DNA from: a virus
IMG/VR virus record: IMGVR_UViG_3300037247_001036
Coordinates: 1-48,409 of that record
Length of the DNA stretch: 48,409 nt
Reading direction: 5' to 3' (one strand)
The position numbers and the translations under genes are program-made. The notes below the pieces were generated by a model. That model had not been told where the DNA came from, did not search any database, and saw nothing but the letters and a program-made list of their open reading frames with translations. Of this stretch, positions 46,313-48,409 are shown piece by piece. Each line of letters starts with the position of its first letter. The stretch's first letter is position 1.

Positions 46313-47595
46313 TAGTCGTCTCCTATAATATGGCGAAGCGCGAGCTTATACGCTTCATCGTCGATTTCAATTCCAGTAGCAATCATGTCACATTCCTTCG
46401 CTGCGGCAAAGATGGTGCCAGAGCCGCAACAAGGGTCGAGCACTTTGTCACCGGGGACGCAGGAGTATGATAGTAACTTGGTATAGAGTGCTACCGGCTT
46501 CTGTGCGGAGTAAACCCTGTCACGCAAGTTGGGCACTTCGATCACGTCAGAGTAGAGGCCGCCGAGGGGCTTGTTGCCCTTGGTGGCGAACATGATTAAC
46601 TCGTAGCCGCGGCGGAAGCCCCGAGTGCCAATAGGGGCGTGGGCGGTTGTTCCCTTGCTCCAGATGAGGGGTGTGCGGAAGGGGTCCCAGCCGGCGCTCT
46701 CGGCCGTCTTTCGGAGTGTTTGGAAGTAATCAATATCGCAGAACATAAATAAGTGGGCTTCCTTCTTGGCTAGACGGAAACCTGCATAGAATATGTGTTC
46801 CGCAATAGCAGTAGCCACGGCGCCAGTGTCCTCGTAGTTGTGAGAGAGCTTAGCGGCATCCCCAAACTTCTGCGCATCTATACCGTAGGGAGGGTCGGCT
46901 ATGATGCAATCGAAGTTTGGGCGCTTCACCTTCTCCAGTTCCTTGATAAGATCGCCATGGACAAGCGTATGGGGCGACTCCTTACCCACGCCGCGCTTCC
47001 GCAATTCATTATCGAACTCTCCCTGCAGCTTCCTCGTGACGATGTTGAAGGCCTCACGATCGCTTCTTGCCCCTCGAACCTCGGGATCGTCGAGGTGCGG
47101 CGCTAGGATACGAGCGCGGGCGACTTCTTTCTCTTTCGTAATGACTGCGGTGCCGCTGACCTTGGCAAGCTCCCTCGCCGTGTCCTTTACTGTCTGCTCC
47201 GGGTTCCTTGCTTGGCGCAGCGTGTGAAGTTCGTCAATCGCCGCCGCCCGATCCTGCCACGTGAGGTCCTCACGGATAATGTTTTCCTCTAGTTCCGTCT
47301 CGCGCATGTGGAGCCGCCCTCGGTCCTCGACGAGGATGAAGGGGATGCAAGTGGGTTCGAGGACTGTGCCGTCGTGCTCGTAGAGACGCCCCTCTGCGGC
47401 GAGGGAGGTTATTGCGAGGAGGCGGCGATGGCCAGCGACGAGGTAGAGTGCGTTGCCCTCTCTAGTACATACGATAGGGTGCAATAGCCCCTTGGTCGCA
47501 ATGCTCTCGGCTAGGTCCGCGAGTGCCTTCTGGTCGAAAGTCTTGCGCTGCCGGTCGGGGCGGACGACGATTTCATGAAGCGGTGCAGTTCTCAT
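46312..47595 (-). CDS. ParB-like nuclease domain fused to DNA methyltransferase
   Basis: Encodes 427 residues. Residues 1-170 match ParB/Srx-like domains (LADLAESIATKGLLHPIV, VAGHRRLLA, ETELEENIIREDLTWQDRA). The C-terminal half has DPPYG near 235 (methyltransferase motif IV) and then DPCCGSGT near 386 (motif I), an order typical of beta-class N6-adenine/N4-cytosine enzymes. Such fusions are widespread in phages and probably modify phage DNA against host restriction. The target sequence is unknown. Confidence 0.85.
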   Translation of the reverse strand: MRTAPLHEIVVRPDRQRKTFDQKALADLAESIATKGLLHPIVCTREGNALYLVAGHRRLLAITSLAAEGRLYEHDGTVLEPTCIPFILVEDRGRLHMRETELEENIIREDLTWQDRAAAIDELHTLRQARNPEQTVKDTARELAKVSGTAVITKEKEVARARILAPHLDDPEVRGARSDREAFNIVTRKLQGEFDNELRKRGVGKESPHTLVHGDLIKELEKVKRPNFDCIIADPPYGIDAQKFGDAAKLSHNYEDTGAVATAIAEHIFYAGFRLAKKEAHLFMFCDIDYFQTLRKTAESAGWDPFRTPLIWSKGTTAHAPIGTRGFRRGYELIMFATKGNKPLGGLYSDVIEVPNLRDRVYSAQKPVALYTKLLSYSCVPGDKVLDPCCGSGTIFAAAKECDMIATGIEIDDEAYKLALRHIIGDD

Positions 47596-47852
47596 TACGC
47601 CTCCAGGTCGTGCAATATGTTGATCTCTTTTTGTGTCATCCTAGGACCCTCGTTCCTCGTACCATGACATTTGGGGCACTCGCTAGATTGGCACAGTAAG
47701 CGTTGCTTAGACCTCAGTCCTCTCTCCCAAAATATCGGCAGACCCCAAGGCCCTACGTATCCTTGGCCTGCACAGCGCCAACACCACGTCCAGCGGCGTA
47801 GTTCGTCGCGGATCGGATGCGGGCGGATTGGAGACCACCAAGTTAATCTCAT
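47595..47852 (-). CDS. Zinc-knuckle protein
   Basis: Encodes 85 residues. Trp-rich start (WTWCWRCAGQGYVG), then CQSSECPKCHGTRNE, giving two CxxC-type pairs as in DnaJ-like zinc knuckles. The end overlaps the methyltransferase start (TAATG). No strong ribosome site precedes the ATG at 47852. Function unknown. Confidence 0.6.
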   Translation of the reverse strand: MRLTWWSPIRPHPIRDELRRWTWCWRCAGQGYVGPWGLPIFWERGLRSKQRLLCQSSECPKCHGTRNEGPRMTQKEINILHDLEA

Positions 47853-47863
47853 TATGAGGCTCT

Positions 47864-48058
47864 TTAGAAGTGCCCGAGTTCGCTGATGGCATCGACTACT
47901 CGTGCCACCTCCGGGTTGCCTTCGAGGGCTTCGAGGGCGGCGTTGACTCTGGTGAGTTCGCCTTCGAGTTGCGCCTTCTTACGCTGGAGGCGCTCTGTCA
48001 TGGTCGACTGGGCCAGTCTGGGCTCTTCAACTAGGGCACCTGAGTATTGATCTGTCAT
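47864..48058 (-). CDS. Small coiled-coil protein
   Basis: Encodes 64 residues. A long heptad-like helix (TERLQRKKAQLEGELTRVNA) leads to a helix ending in ISELGHF. Similar short proteins occur in other phages. It is the first gene after the structured leader and terminator at 48059-48224. AAGAAG lies ahead of the ATG. Function unknown. Confidence 0.6.
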   Translation of the reverse strand: MTDQYSGALVEEPRLAQSTMTERLQRKKAQLEGELTRVNAALEALEGNPEVARVVDAISELGHF

Positions 48059-48069
48059 GATGTATCTTC

Positions 48070-48114
48070 TTAAAAAGACCGAGGGGGGAGGGAGAGAGAA
48101 ATCTCCCCCCTCGG
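48070..48114 (-). terminator. Intrinsic terminator between the two leftward blocks
   Basis: Read leftward, CCGAGGGGGGAG (48114-48103) pairs with CTCCCCCCTCGG (48090-48079), 12 perfect base pairs, around a 12-base loop. It is followed by TCTTTTTA. It lies between the ssDNA-binding-like gene and the replication genes and should terminate most transcripts unless overridden. Confidence 0.85.
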
Positions 48115-48135
48115 CGAGTTGATGGGGAGGAAAGT

Positions 48136-48190
48136 GGTCGGGCTGTTAACAACGCCCCCCGACCGAAGGCGCCCTCGGGGGGTCACGCAT
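48136..48190 (-). promoter_or_regulatory. Attenuator-like leader with mutually exclusive stems
   Basis: The segment CCCCCCGACC (48155-48164) can pair with TCGGGGGG (48175-48182) or, instead, with GGTCGGG (48136-48142); both cannot form at once. A 14-codon frame (ATG at 48190, TAA at 48148-48146) runs through both stems. An intrinsic terminator follows at 48114-48079. This is the layout of transcription attenuation, but regulation is inferred, not shown. Confidence 0.45.
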
Positions 48191-48224
48191 GTCGCTGAAA
48201 GCCCCCCGAAGCCCTTGGCTGTAG

Positions 48225-48409
48225 CTAGCCCAGGGGTGCGAAGCTGACGGCGCGGTTGTACTCGATGGACGAGTCGTCCTTGTCCGGCTTCTTGATGACC
48301 TTGATCTTCAAGGGGCCGGCGCCGTCGAGCTGTCCGAAGTTCCACGCCTTGTCAGTGTTCTGCCCGAGGGCATCCCGAAGTTTGCCGAGCTTGACGTTCT
48401 TGTTCGGGC
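48225..48409 (-). CDS. ssDNA-binding-like protein, 3' part (continues from 1..407)
   Basis: This is the 3' part of the gene that starts at 407. Bases 48283-48409 repeat bases 1-127. The unique remainder, 48225-48282, supplies the last residues (DDSSIEYNRAVSFAPLG) and the TAG stop. The total is 465 bases, 154 residues. Confidence 0.6.
   Translation of the reverse strand, partial: PNKNVKLGKLRDALGQNTDKAWNFGQLDGAGPLKIKVIKKPDKDDSSIEYNRAVSFAPLG
48283..48409. repeat. Terminal direct repeat, right copy
   Basis: Identical to bases 1-127; see the left copy. Removing one copy gives a 48,282-bp circle in which every reading frame is intact across the join. Confidence 0.95.

Noticed and set aside
1-48409. 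A CRISPR array, integrase, transposase or phage RNA polymerase
   Set aside because: No regularly spaced repeats, no tyrosine or serine recombinase motifs, no DDE transposase, and no single-subunit RNA polymerase motifs are visible in any large frame.

Overview
The window is a complete, circularly permuted tailed-phage genome. Bases 1-127 and 48283-48409 are identical, so the contig closes into a circle of 48,282 bp. One gene (an ssDNA-binding-like protein) crosses the cut. The phage is a podovirus: small and large terminase, a long portal, a scaffold, an SU10-type major capsid protein and a head-tail adaptor are followed by fibres, a tail nozzle-like protein and four ejection-type proteins. 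There are no tape measure, sheath or tail-tube genes. I see no phage RNA polymerase, integrase or tRNA. Near-consensus sigma70 promoters suggest host RNA polymerase does the transcription. A lipoprotein with a lipobox beside an endolysin suggests a Gram-negative host. The sequence is GC-rich; I cannot name the host.

Leftward (minus-strand) block 1, from 12840 down through base 1 to 48225, holds about 37 mostly tiny genes. They are chained by ATGA, GTGA, TAATG and TGATG stop/start overlaps and start from a promoter at 12904-12933 whose spacer carries a palindrome. Recognisable members are an XRE-type repressor, a transglutaminase-like cysteine protease, a Cas4/RecB-like Fe-S nuclease, a Sak4-like ATPase and the ssDNA-binding-like protein. 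The last three form a recombination module. A structured leader and an intrinsic terminator at 48059-48224 separate this block from block 2.

Leftward block 2 (48058 down to 41104) holds the ParB-methyltransferase fusion, a DNA polymerase I split into two genes with a third small gene between them, a DUF1937 protein and a DUF3987-like ATPase.

Between the leftward and rightward blocks lies a non-coding region (12841-13631). It contains a 218-bp dyad: two diverged inverted arms with TCTGA-type boxes around an AT-rich core, a good candidate replication origin. A perfect-hexamer sigma70 promoter then drives a one-gene unit (13632-14234) that ends in an intrinsic terminator.

The rightward late block (14774-41126) runs: packaging (TerS, a PD-(D/E)XK nuclease, TerL); head (portal, scaffold, capsid, decoration-like); tail and fibre proteins; adaptor; main fibre; lysis (membrane protein, endolysin, lipoprotein); nozzle; then ejection proteins of up to 874 residues. 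It meets leftward block 2 with overlapping stop codons. All family names come from motif recognition by eye; no database search was run.
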